Below, in pieces: positions 1 to 6,416 of a stretch of DNA of 6,416 bases. The notes below the pieces were generated by a model, which saw only the letters and a list, made by a program, of their open reading frames with translations, had not been told where the DNA came from and made no database searches. Made by a program: the position numbers and the translations under genes. Positions within the stretch are counted from its first letter, which is position 1, and each line of letters starts with the position of its first letter. This DNA is from Brevinematales bacterium (GTDB lineage: Bacteria > Spirochaetota > Spirochaetia > Treponematales > Breznakiellaceae): assembly GCA_009787285.1 (NCBI GenBank), contig WRGH01000021.1, positions 7,531-13,946 on the forward strand, read 5' to 3'.

Positions 1-623
1 ATCTCTGTAAGCGGAAGATCTAAACCTACAACTCCGATGACTTTGTTTTCCTTGTTGTGTAAAGGAAGACAAATTGATATTATCAGTTCTTTTTTCCCGC
101 CTACATCATACTCATAGGGATTCATAAGTGCCGGAATGCCGGAATTTTTCGGTATAAGGTAAGCGGGGTCATTAAAATCTTCCAGTGTGGTTACTTCAAT
201 TCTACCGTTGTTAAGATAGTAATAAGGAGAAAAACGTCCGCCTGAGCTGCTTCCTTTTGTCCCTATATACTGCCTGTCATCGCCTTCCAAAATGTCCGGT
301 TCCCATACGCACCACGCCGCGATAATTCCGGAGTTTTTCGCTACCATACCTTCAAGTATTATATTAAACATATTACGGCGGTTGGTAAGCACAATATTCT
401 GGTACTGTTCCATAATATCAGCTACGACATCCAGTTTTTCTAAATATGTCCCAAGGTAATTACCAATGTCCATAGCGGAATCATGTGCCATACTTTGGGC
501 GTATTGTTCCGAAAGGTCGATAATACTGGTTCGGGAACGTATAAGCAGAGTAATACTGACTAAAGCGATGGCGAATAAGCCAAGCGCGACCATAATAACA
601 GAAAGTTTAAGACCTATTTTCAT
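1..623 (-). CDS. Methyl-accepting chemotaxis protein, N-terminal part (Cache sensor domain)
   Basis: This is the first 207 residues of a membrane chemoreceptor; the gene runs off the left edge. The ATG at 621-623 is preceded by AAGGAG seven bases upstream, a convincing start. Residues 7-28 are a single hydrophobic segment, and R29 and R31 follow it. The rest fits an extracytoplasmic Cache domain: a long amphipathic helix (about 35-80), then the stretch IIAAWCVWEPD (100-110), GGRFSPYYY (128-136), and ICLPLHN followed by VIGVVGLDLPL (195-205), the usual closing strands of a Cache module. In the family, such domains bind small ligands such as amino acids or organic acids and signal through HAMP and MA domains to CheA. 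Those domains would lie beyond the window and are inferred. A Cache-bearing kinase or cyclase is the alternative. The ligand cannot be told from this sequence. Confidence 0.82.
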   Translation of the reverse strand, partial: MKIGLKLSVIMVALGLFAIALVSITLLIRSRTSIIDLSEQYAQSMAHDSAMDIGNYLGTYLEKLDVVADIMEQYQNIVLTNRRNMFNIILEGMVAKNSGIIAAWCVWEPDILEGDDRQYIGTKGSSSGGRFSPYYYLNNGRIEVTTLEDFNDPAYLIPKNSGIPALMNPYEYDVGGKKELIISICLPLHNKENKVIGVVGLDLPLTE

Positions 624-630
624 TTATTTT

Positions 631-636
631 CTCCTT
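631..636 (-). promoter_or_regulatory. Ribosome binding site of the chemoreceptor
   Basis: On the minus strand AAGGAG ends seven bases before the ATG at 621-623. Spacing and match are near ideal, which fixes the receptor start. Confidence 0.85.
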
Positions 637-643
637 AACTTAA

Positions 644-657
644 GCCGCTTAAGCGGC
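644..657. repeat. Perfect 14-bp palindrome in the receptor leader
   Basis: GCCGCTTAAGCGGC reads the same on both strands with no spacer. It lies 21 bases upstream of the receptor ATG and just before its Shine-Dalgarno. The CTTAAG core is partly repeated next to it, as minus-strand GGCTTAAGTTAAGGAG. No T-run follows on either strand, so a terminator is unlikely. It could be an operator for a dimeric regulator or a leader hairpin that affects access to the Shine-Dalgarno. The palindrome is directly visible; its function is inference. Confidence 0.6.
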
Positions 658-669
658 AATGTTAAATAA

Positions 670-684
670 TCAGTTCCTTAACAT
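670..684 (-). other. Possible four-codon leader ORF (MLRN)
   Basis: On the minus strand AAGGAGG (695-701) lies ten bases before ATG TTA AGG AAC TGA. This strong Shine-Dalgarno has no other obvious start codon to serve. The peptide is only four residues, and the ORF ends 47 bases before the receptor ATG. It may be a translated leader that influences the downstream gene, or a chance match. No homology can be claimed at this length. Confidence 0.25.
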
Positions 685-690
685 AGGAAC
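673..690 (-). repeat. Inverted repeat with the mini-ORF start in its loop
   Basis: GTTCCT (690-685) and AGGAAC (678-673) are perfect 6-bp arms around the six-base loop ATGTTA on the minus strand. The loop holds the ATG of the four-codon ORF. No T-tract follows on the minus strand. On the plus strand five Ts occur ten bases later (700-704), but no gene upstream on that strand needs a terminator. A leader hairpin is the most plausible reading. Confidence 0.4.
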
Positions 691-746
691 GATTCCTCCT
701 TTTTATCTGCGATTAATGATTAGCTATATTATTTACTTTATAGTAT

Positions 747-775
747 ATTATCAGGTCTGTTTTTTTAATTGTAAA
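747..775 (-). promoter_or_regulatory. Candidate promoter for the chemoreceptor
   Basis: On the minus strand TTTACA (775-770) and GATAAT (752-747) are separated by exactly 17 bases. Each matches the sigma-70 consensus at five of six positions. Transcription would start near 740 and give a leader of about 117 bases before the ATG. The region is AT-rich, so a chance match is possible. Chemotaxis and motility genes may also use other sigma factors in spirochaetes; I saw no obvious sigma-28 element. Confidence 0.45.
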
Positions 776-787
776 GTTAATTCGTCT

Positions 788-3058
788 TTAACGCCGCGCA
801 GGCGAGTAATAATTAATCAGGCAGCCGTCAACAAGTATCTGCCTCTCGGTATCCGTAAGCTCTCCTAAAGTTACTGAAATTTCCGTAATTTTCTTACCTA
901 ACACAAAACCCGTCATCTTTTCAGCTTTTTCAAGCACAGCCTTCTTGATATTTGCAAAGAAAACAAAATCCCCGTTGGCAAATGCCTTTTCGTCAGTAAC
1001 AAGGAAGGGCAAAATTCCCCAGTTTATAAGGTTAGAACGGTATCGTTTTGTCGCGTATTCAAGAGCAAAATTCGCAGATGCTCCAAGCACACGCTGACAG
1101 GAAGCGGCCTGCTCCCGCGCGGAACCGTCTCCCGGCTTTCGGGCAAAGATTGCGCTTCCCATGCCTATATCCGCAGGTTTAATCTCCCCGCAGCCTGAAA
1201 TACTCTGCACCATTTTAAAAACCGCGTCCGTTTCACCGGTTGTTTTTCCCGAACGTCTTAGTTCTTCAAGCGCAAGAACTTCCTTTGCCCGCTTCACATA
1301 ATCCGGATCTTTGCGGCTCAATGTAAACTCCGCAAGTTTTAGCGGATTTGAACGGTACGACGACGTTTCACCGGACGGAATGAGTTCGTCAGTTGTTGTT
1401 ACAGGATCAGTAATAAAGCTGACAATTTTAACAAGCAAATGCACGGGAAGATCGGGTATTTTAGGCCAGTCCTTTATATTGGGGCCAAAAACAAGTTCAG
1501 TTTCGGGCATGGGTTTACCAGTACCGTCATATACGCGCTTTCCGTATATGCTTCTGTCAAAGTAAAACTTGTATTTGCCGTATTTTACATTTAATTCCTC
1601 AGCGGAGGTTATTTTTCCTCCGTTAACCGCCGTAGCGGCAATTGAGCGCGCGTCCATAAGCGCGACAGAGGCAATCTGCCCATCGCCCGGCTTTGAGCCT
1701 TCGCGGTTAGGAAAATTGCGTGTAACATGGCGGATTGAAAGTTCGTTATTGGCCGGCGTATCTCCCGCGCCGAAACACGGACCGCAGAAAGCTTCCCGTA
1801 CAAGTACGCCTGCCTTCATAAAGGTTTCAACCGCGCCGTTTTTTACAAGCTCAAGATATGTAGGCTGGCTTTCGGGATATACGCTCAGGGAAAAATTACC
1901 GCTGCCCGTTGACGCATCTTTCATTATATCGGCAGCCGCCATAATATTTGAATAAATGCCTCCTGAACATCCTGCGATAATCGCCTGATCCGCCCACACT
2001 CCACCGTCATGGAATTTCAAACTCAATTTCAAATTAAGACCCGAAGCTTTGTTTTCCTCTTCAACCTTTGTCAAAATATCTTTTGCGTTCTTCTGCAATT
2101 CTTTAATCGTGTACACATTGCTAGGATGAAACGGCATGGCGATACACGGCTCAATTTTAGAAAGATCAACCTTAATAAATCCGTCATAATAAGCGGCGCT
2201 ATTGGGCTTTAACTCACGGTAATCGCCTCCCCTGCCCCGTTGTTCAAGATATGTTTTTACCTGAGAATCTGTTCTCCAGATTGAAGACCAACAGGTCGTC
2301 TCTGTGGTCATAACATCTATACCGTTACGGAAATCTACTGACAATTTTGAAACGCCCTCTCCGGTAAATTCAATTACTTTATTTTTTACATAACCGTTTT
2401 TAAAAACCGCGCCGATAATCGCAAGAGCGACATCCTGCGGTCCTACTCCCCTTGCAGGTTCGCCCTCAAGATAAATTCCGACCACCTGCGGATATGTCAT
2501 ATCATAAGTTCTTCCTACAAGCTGCTTCGCAAGTTCTCCGCCTCCTTCGCCGACAGCCATTGTTCCCAGCGCGCCGTAACGCGTGTGGCTGTCGGAACCG
2601 AGTATCATTTTTCCGCAGCCTGCCATCATTTCGCGGTTATAACTGTGAATAACCGCAAGATGAGGCGGCACATACACGCCGCCGTACTTGCGCGCCGCAG
2701 AAAGCGCAAATACATGATCATCCTGATTAATAGTCCCGCCCACCGCGCAAAGACTGTTATGACAGTTTGTCAGCACATAGGGCATGGGGAACTTTTCCAT
2801 GCCGCTTGCGCGCGCTGTTTGAACAATTCCGACATAGGTAATATCGTGGGAAGTAAGCGAATCAAATTTAAGGCAGAGATTGCCCTCGCTGCCCCTGTTA
2901 TGGGACGCAAGAATACCGTAAGAAATCGTCCCTTTTCGAGCTTCCTCTTTGGAAACCTGTATGCCATGCTGTTTTAATTTTGCCTCGGCATCCGCGTCAT
3001 CCGTTATTATCTGAGAGCCGTTAATGAGCCAAACTCCCTTCTCATAAAGCTTTATCAT
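788..3058 (-). CDS. ybhJ: Aconitase-superfamily hydratase (YbhJ-type, [4Fe-4S])
   Basis: A complete protein of 756 residues if it starts at the ATG at 3056-3058 ([14 protein letters not shown]), close to the roughly 750 residues of E. coli YbhJ, which it resembles throughout. The family carries out or resembles dehydration-rehydration of hydroxy acids on an iron-sulfur cluster; the substrate of this branch is not established to my knowledge. In order: [11 protein letters not shown] (99-109); [20 protein letters not shown] (154-173), the aconitase substrate-cluster signature; cluster cysteines C364 in AGCSGG and C425 and C428 in [22 protein letters not shown] (562-572); and the C-terminal swivel domain with [16 protein letters not shown] (642-657) and YATKRYRSN (668-676). 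No active-site motif is missing or broken. The frame continues upstream to an ATG at 3106 and a TTG at 3115, but that extension is hydrophobic and unlike a cytosolic enzyme. The gene is co-oriented with the receptor 164 bp downstream and divergent from the kinase. The symbol marks family resemblance, not proven orthology. Confidence 0.9.
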   Translation of the reverse strand: MIKLYEKGVWLINGSQIITDDADAEAKLKQHGIQVSKEEARKGTISYGILASHNRGSEGNLCLKFDSLTSHDITYVGIVQTARASGMEKFPMPYVLTNCHNSLCAVGGTINQDDHVFALSAARKYGGVYVPPHLAVIHSYNREMMAGCGKMILGSDSHTRYGALGTMAVGEGGGELAKQLVGRTYDMTYPQVVGIYLEGEPARGVGPQDVALAIIGAVFKNGYVKNKVIEFTGEGVSKLSVDFRNGIDVMTTETTCWSSIWRTDSQVKTYLEQRGRGGDYRELKPNSAAYYDGFIKVDLSKIEPCIAMPFHPSNVYTIKELQKNAKDILTKVEEENKASGLNLKLSLKFHDGGVWADQAIIAGCSGGIYSNIMAAADIMKDASTGSGNFSLSVYPESQPTYLELVKNGAVETFMKAGVLVREAFCGPCFGAGDTPANNELSIRHVTRNFPNREGSKPGDGQIASVALMDARSIAATAVNGGKITSAEELNVKYGKYKFYFDRSIYGKRVYDGTGKPMPETELVFGPNIKDWPKIPDLPVHLLVKIVSFITDPVTTTDELIPSGETSSYRSNPLKLAEFTLSRKDPDYVKRAKEVLALEELRRSGKTTGETDAVFKMVQSISGCGEIKPADIGMGSAIFARKPGDGSAREQAASCQRVLGASANFALEYATKRYRSNLINWGILPFLVTDEKAFANGDFVFFANIKKAVLEKAEKMTGFVLGKKITEISVTLGELTDTERQILVDGCLINYYSPARR

Positions 3059-3130
3059 AAGAAAAGTATAGCAAAAAACACTGCATAATAAAACGGTTTT
3101 ACTCATGGAAAACAACCTAATGAATTTGAT

Positions 3131-3160
3131 TTCACCCAGCGTAAATAATAAAATTATTAT
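3131..3160 (+). promoter_or_regulatory. Candidate promoter for the hybrid kinase
   Basis: TTCACC (3131-3136) and TATTAT (3155-3160) are 18 bases apart, matching the sigma-70 consensus at four and five of six positions. Transcription would begin near 3167, about 27 bases before the ATG at 3194. The -10 overlaps the minus-strand TATAAT of the hydratase. The region is AT-rich, so confidence is low. Confidence 0.25.
3144..3158. repeat. AT-rich inverted repeat in the divergent promoter region
   Basis: AATAAT (3144-3149) and ATTATT (3153-3158) are perfect arms around AAA. The repeat lies between the hydratase and the kinase and overlaps the candidate -10 boxes of both. It could bind a regulator or simply reflect two facing AT-rich -10 elements. 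Short AT-only repeats arise easily by chance. Confidence 0.3.
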
Positions 3161-3161
3161 A
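3156..3161 (-). promoter_or_regulatory. Candidate -10 box for the hydratase
   Basis: The minus strand reads TATAAT, a full consensus match. The hexamer 17 bases upstream is ACGGCT, a poor -35, so the promoter would be weak or activator-dependent. The start would fall near 3149, about 43 bases before the ATG at 3106 and 91 before the preferred ATG at 3058. Either hydratase start is therefore compatible with it. Confidence 0.35.
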
Positions 3162-3193
3162 GGGGTTTTTTAGTTATTAGCCGTGTTTTGAAA

Positions 3194-6100
3194 ATGGCTC
3201 AATATTATAAGGAAAAAACCCGTAAAAACCGGTATTTACCGGATTATTTCAGCGTTCCGGGGAGGCTTATGCCGTTAACTGAATGTAACGAAGCAGATGA
3301 ACGCATGAGGATTATGTTTGAGACCATGCCCTTATGCGCAAATATTCATAATAAAAATTTTGATTTCTTTGATTGTAATGAAAGCGCTGTCAGAATGTTC
3401 GGCTGCTCAAGCAAACAGGAATATATTGATAATTTTCATCAGCTCTCGCCTGAGTATCAGCCGGACGGCAGTTTATCAAGTGAAAAGGCGGCTGAATACA
3501 GAGCAAAAGCTTTTGACAAAGGATATTGCCGTTTTGAGTGGATGCACAAAAAAATGAACGGCGAGCCTATACCGTGTGAAGTTAGGCTTGTCCGTGTTAA
3601 GTATAAAGACGAATTTGTTCTCACTGCCTACATGAGGGATCTGCGTGAATTAAAACAAATGGTGGAAGAAATAGAACAGCGGGAAAAATTGCTGAATACA
3701 GTAAACAGCGTTGCCAATGTCTTGTTGTCTGTCAATAACGAAGAAGCATTTGAAACAACACTGTTTAAGAGTTTTGAACTTGTTGGACATTGTCTGGATG
3801 TTGACCGCGTCCAAATTTGGCGCAATGAAGTGATCGAAGACGAACTGCATTTTGTACACCGCTACGAATGGCTCAGCGACTACGGACGGAATTGTGTGCC
3901 TATTTCCATAGGTTTACATTTTCCCTACAGTCAAAAACCGGAATGGGAAACTTTGTTTCTTGGCGGCAAATATATAAACGCGCCTATTTCCGGCTTGCCT
4001 GAAAGCGACCGTAGCTTTTTAGATTCATTCGGGATGAAATCCATAGTAATTATCCCTATGTTTCTGGAAGGCAATTTTTGGGGATTTTTCAGCATTGACG
4101 ACTGCCGCCGGGAGCGGGCTTTTTCAGATGATGAAATCCGTATTTTAACGTCCGTGGGCTTGATGATGAGCAATGCCGTAAACCGGAATTTGCAAACCGC
4201 CAAAATGCGCGAGGCCGACGAACGGACGGAGGTCATGCTTAACGCTACTCCGCTTTGCGTAAACTTTTGGAACAGGGAATTACAAAATATTGACTGCAAT
4301 CAGGAAGCGGTAAAATTATTTGATCTTTCTAACAAACGGGAGTATCTCGACAGGTTTCATGAGCTTTCTCCCGAGTATCAGCCGGACGGAAGACTGTCAA
4401 GCGAGAAGGCTGTTGAGTTTGTCCTTAAAACGTTTGAAGAAGGTTATTGCAGGTTTGAATGGATGCACCAGAAACTAAACGGAGAGCCTGTACCATGCGA
4501 TATTACGCTTGTCAGGGTAAAGTTTAAAGAAGATTTTATTGTTTTGGGATATACACGCGATTTGCGCGAGTATAAAGCGATGCTTGCCGACTTAAAACTA
4601 ACGGCAAAAAAACAAGCGGATGCGGAAGCCGCAAATATCGCCAAATCCGCTTTTTTAGCAAAAGTAAGCCACGAAATACGTTCTCCGATGAACGCGGTTT
4701 TGGGTATTACTGAAATTCAACTGCAAAACGAATCGCTTCCTTCGGATACACAGGAAGCTTTGGAAAAAATTTACAACTCGGGTTACTTACTGTTGGGAAT
4801 TATCAACGACATACTGGATCTGTCAAAAATTGAAGCGGGTAAACTGGAACTGTCGCAGATCAGCTACGATTTCGCAAGTCTTATTAACGATACCGTACAA
4901 TTGAATATCATGCTGTTTGAAAATAAACCTATTAAATTTGTACTGCAGATAAATGAAAATATTCCGTCAATATTGAGCGGAGACGAACTGCGTATCAAGC
5001 AGATTCTTAACAACCTGCTTTCCAATGCATTTAAATATACAAACTCAGGTAAAGTTTTACTGTCAGTCGATATGGAAACACAGCAGGCAGAAACTGACAG
5101 CGTAACGCTTGTTTTCCGCGTAAGCGATACAGGGCAGGGCATGACGCCGGCACAGGTAAGTAAACTTTTTGATGAGTACACCCGGTTCAACACGGAAGCC
5201 AACCGCATGACCACAGGTACTGGTTTGGGCATGAGTATTACGAAACATCTTATAAAATTAATGAACGGAGAAATTTCTGTCGAGAGCAAGCCGAATTATG
5301 GCTCTATATTTACCGTGCTGCTGCCTCAAAAGACCGTTTCCGGTTCCGGTATATTAGGCAAGGAATTAGTTGAAAATATCGGACAGTTACACACCGGTAA
5401 AATATCAAAAATGAAAAGAACGCCGTTTATACAGGAATATATGCCCTACGGCAGGGTATTAATCGTAGATGATGTAGAAACGAATCTGTATGTTGCAAGA
5501 GGATTAATGTCCCCATACGGTTTATCAGTAGAAACTGCCATAAGCGGTTTTGAAGCGATTGATAAAGTCAAGAGCGGTACAACATGGGATGTTATATTCA
5601 TGGATCATTTCATGCCTATAATGGACGGCATTGAAGCCGTTAAAATCATACGGGAACTTGGGTATACGCATCCGATAGTTGCATTGACAGCTAACGTTCT
5701 GGCGGGACAGGCGGAAATGTTTCTTACAAATGGTTTTAATGATTTTATTTCAAAACCGATTGACACGCGTCAGTTAAATGAAACTCTTAACAAACTTATA
5801 CGCGATAAATACCCCTCTGAAACGGTTAAAGCCGCGCGGTATCTAAAGGAAAATCATATAAAAAATTATACCAGAGGCTTATCGAATGTTCTGACAAACC
5901 AGAATATGGCAAAAATTTTCGCGCGGGATGCCGAAAAGGCATATGACATATTGGAAGCTATACACACAAATAACTACCGCAGAGACAACGATATACAAAT
6001 GTATATTATCAACAGTCATGCTATGAAAAGCGCTCTCGCTAACATCGGCGAAACGGAGCTTTCCTCCGCTGCGCGCAGATTGGAAGACGCCGGACGAAAC

Positions 6101-6416
6101 AAGAACATCGACATAATGATCTATGAGACTCCGGCATTCTTAAAATCTCTGAGAACGGTAATAGAAAAAATAAAGCCAAAAGAAAATTATCTGAACTCAG
6201 AAGACATAAACGATGACAGCGCATACCTCTTCGAAAAACTTGCTGCCATACAGAGAGCCTGCGCGGAATATAATAAAAAAGCCGCCAAAACCGCGCTGGC
6301 TGAATTACAGAAAAAAACATGGTCGCGTCCTGTCGGTAAACTGCTGGATGCCATTGCCGGACATTTGCTCCACAGCGAATTTAAGGAAGCGGGAAATCTT
6401 GCGCAGGATTATAGAA
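3194..6416 (+). CDS. Hybrid sensor histidine kinase, PAS-GAF-PAS-HisKA-HATPase-REC-HPt (3' end beyond window)
   Basis: One uninterrupted frame of 1,074 codons with no stop before the window edge. I see no transmembrane segment, so it should be cytoplasmic. Domains, numbered from the ATG at 3194: PAS-like module 33-152; GAF about 165-335 (VIIPMFLEGNFWGFFSIDD, then AFSDDEIRILTSVG); second PAS-like module 340-459; HisKA with FLAKVSHEIRSPMN and phosphorylated His493; HATPase with N-box NNLLSNAFKYT (606-616), G1 DTGQG (645-649) and G2 GTGLG (675-679); receiver with acidic pair D759-D760, phospho-acceptor Asp804 in FMDHFMPIMDG, T832 and K854; HPt with His942 in HAMKSALANIG. All relay residues are present. 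Phosphate would pass His493 to Asp804 to His942 and then to a separate regulator not seen here. The signal is unknown. The last residues (LLDAIAGHLLHSEFKEAG) resemble the usual end of this class, so little is probably missing. Start choice is uncertain: ATG 3194 has no clear Shine-Dalgarno, while ATG 3269 has GGGGAGG only three bases upstream. Confidence 0.93.
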   Translation, partial: MAQYYKEKTRKNRYLPDYFSVPGRLMPLTECNEADERMRIMFETMPLCANIHNKNFDFFDCNESAVRMFGCSSKQEYIDNFHQLSPEYQPDGSLSSEKAAEYRAKAFDKGYCRFEWMHKKMNGEPIPCEVRLVRVKYKDEFVLTAYMRDLRELKQMVEEIEQREKLLNTVNSVANVLLSVNNEEAFETTLFKSFELVGHCLDVDRVQIWRNEVIEDELHFVHRYEWLSDYGRNCVPISIGLHFPYSQKPEWETLFLGGKYINAPISGLPESDRSFLDSFGMKSIVIIPMFLEGNFWGFFSIDDCRRERAFSDDEIRILTSVGLMMSNAVNRNLQTAKMREADERTEVMLNATPLCVNFWNRELQNIDCNQEAVKLFDLSNKREYLDRFHELSPEYQPDGRLSSEKAVEFVLKTFEEGYCRFEWMHQKLNGEPVPCDITLVRVKFKEDFIVLGYTRDLREYKAMLADLKLTAKKQADAEAANIAKSAFLAKVSHEIRSPMNAVLGITEIQLQNESLPSDTQEALEKIYNSGYLLLGIINDILDLSKIEAGKLELSQISYDFASLINDTVQLNIMLFENKPIKFVLQINENIPSILSGDELRIKQILNNLLSNAFKYTNSGKVLLSVDMETQQAETDSVTLVFRVSDTGQGMTPAQVSKLFDEYTRFNTEANRMTTGTGLGMSITKHLIKLMNGEISVESKPNYGSIFTVLLPQKTVSGSGILGKELVENIGQLHTGKISKMKRTPFIQEYMPYGRVLIVDDVETNLYVARGLMSPYGLSVETAISGFEAIDKVKSGTTWDVIFMDHFMPIMDGIEAVKIIRELGYTHPIVALTANVLAGQAEMFLTNGFNDFISKPIDTRQLNETLNKLIRDKYPSETVKAARYLKENHIKNYTRGLSNVLTNQNMAKIFARDAEKAYDILEAIHTNNYRRDNDIQMYIINSHAMKSALANIGETELSSAARRLEDAGRNKNIDIMIYETPAFLKSLRTVIEKIKPKENYLNSEDINDDSAYLFEKLAAIQRACAEYNKKAAKTALAELQKKTWSRPVGKLLDAIAGHLLHSEFKEAGNLAQDYR
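3229..3242. repeat. Inverted repeat near the kinase start
   Basis: CCGGTA and TACCGG are perfect 6-bp arms around TT. If the kinase starts at 3194 the repeat is coding (residues 12-17). If it starts at 3269 it lies in the leader, 26 bases before the ATG, and could be an operator or hairpin. On the minus strand the stem is followed at once by TTTTT, like a weak terminator for antisense transcription. It is a perfect GC-containing palindrome in an AT-rich stretch, but its function is unknown. Confidence 0.35.
3259..3265 (+). promoter_or_regulatory. Shine-Dalgarno-like GGGGAGG before the alternative kinase start
   Basis: GGGGAGG ends three bases before the in-frame ATG at 3269. The match is strong but the spacing is shorter than usual. 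It argues for a start at 3269, which would remove 25 residues ending just before MPLTECNEADER. All recognised domains remain intact with either start. Confidence 0.4.
3290..3649 (+). repeat. Duplicated PAS-like module, copy 1 (within kinase CDS)
   Basis: Residues 33-152 of the kinase, from EADER to RDLRE, align without gaps to residues 340-459; I count 71 identical positions of 120 (about 59%) by eye. The best conserved blocks are FHxLSPEYQPDGxLSSEKA and GYCRFEWMHxKxNGEPxPC. Cysteines 48, 61, 112 and 128 are shared with copy 2. The module is a sensor-type PAS fold by overall pattern; no bound ligand can be inferred. Confidence 0.8.
4211..4570 (+). repeat. Duplicated PAS-like module, copy 2 (within kinase CDS)
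   Basis: Residues 340-459 of the kinase, again exactly 120 residues from EADER to RDLRE, immediately after the GAF domain and about 34 residues before His493. The four cysteines shared with copy 1 are C355, C368, C419 and C435. Copy 2 has NFWN where copy 1 has NIHN, which suggests the binding pockets may differ. Confidence 0.8.

Noticed and set aside
644..690. The two leader inverted repeats as rho-independent terminators
   Set aside because: Neither stem is followed by a T-run on the minus strand, where a terminator for the hydratase would be needed, and no plus-strand gene lies upstream.
466..868. Two plus-strand ORFs (67 and 69 codons) over the receptor start and its leader
   Set aside because: The first is antisense to the receptor N-terminus. 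The second spans the AT-rich leader and the hydratase 3' end, has no Shine-Dalgarno and resembles no protein I know.
1311..2977. Several plus-strand ORFs of 66-130 codons opposite the hydratase
   Set aside because: They lie antisense to a clearly conserved enzyme, lack recognisable motifs and have the arginine- and serine-rich composition typical of shadow frames.
3290..4570. The long direct repeat as a mobile element or assembly artefact
   Set aside because: The copies are in frame, diverged to about 59% protein identity and cover a whole domain, as expected from an old domain duplication.
3628..6320. Minus-strand ORFs of 61-141 codons opposite the kinase
   Set aside because: They are antisense to a continuous multidomain kinase frame and show no domain, plausible start context or sensible composition.
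1..6416. tRNA, rRNA, CRISPR, insertion sequence or defence system
   Set aside because: I saw no regularly spaced repeats, transposase motifs, RNA gene signatures or defence domains. Nearly all of the window is accounted for by three recognisable protein families.

Overview
The window looks like ordinary chromosome of a Treponema-like spirochaete. I infer this from two things. The chemoreceptor N-terminus has a Cache domain of the style common in treponemes. The sensor kinase carries PAS modules with 'EADER' and 'FHxLSPEYQPDG' signatures, which I associate with gut treponemes. This assignment is pattern recognition and was not checked by any search. I see no RNA gene, insertion sequence, CRISPR array, phage gene or attachment site.

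Layout, left to right. (1) From the left edge to 623, minus strand: the first 207 residues of a membrane chemoreceptor (methyl-accepting chemotaxis protein type), with one transmembrane helix and most of a periplasmic Cache sensor domain; the signalling part lies outside the window. (2) 624-787: a 164-bp leader on the minus strand with a good promoter candidate, two inverted repeats, a four-codon mini-ORF and the receptor's Shine-Dalgarno. (3) 788 to about 3058, minus strand: a complete aconitase-superfamily hydratase of the YbhJ type, with all three iron-sulfur cysteines. (4) About 3059-3193: a compact divergent promoter region. (5) 3194 to the right edge, plus strand: a large soluble hybrid histidine kinase, PAS-GAF-PAS-HisKA-HATPase-REC-HPt. 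It is open at the window end but probably lacks only a few residues.

How the genes relate. The hydratase and receptor are co-oriented with no visible terminator between them, so partial readthrough is possible, although the receptor seems to have its own promoter. The kinase is transcribed divergently from the hydratase, and their candidate -10 boxes overlap in one AT-rich inverted repeat. The kinase holds a whole phosphorelay (His493, Asp804, His942) but no output domain within the window, so it must signal to a separate regulator that is not visible here. Nothing shows that the three genes form one pathway.

I do not see a clearly new biological system. The points most worth a second look are the ungapped, roughly 59% identical PAS pair flanking the GAF domain, the unresolved role of the YbhJ-type hydratase, the structured leader before the receptor, and the ambiguous start codons of both divergent genes.
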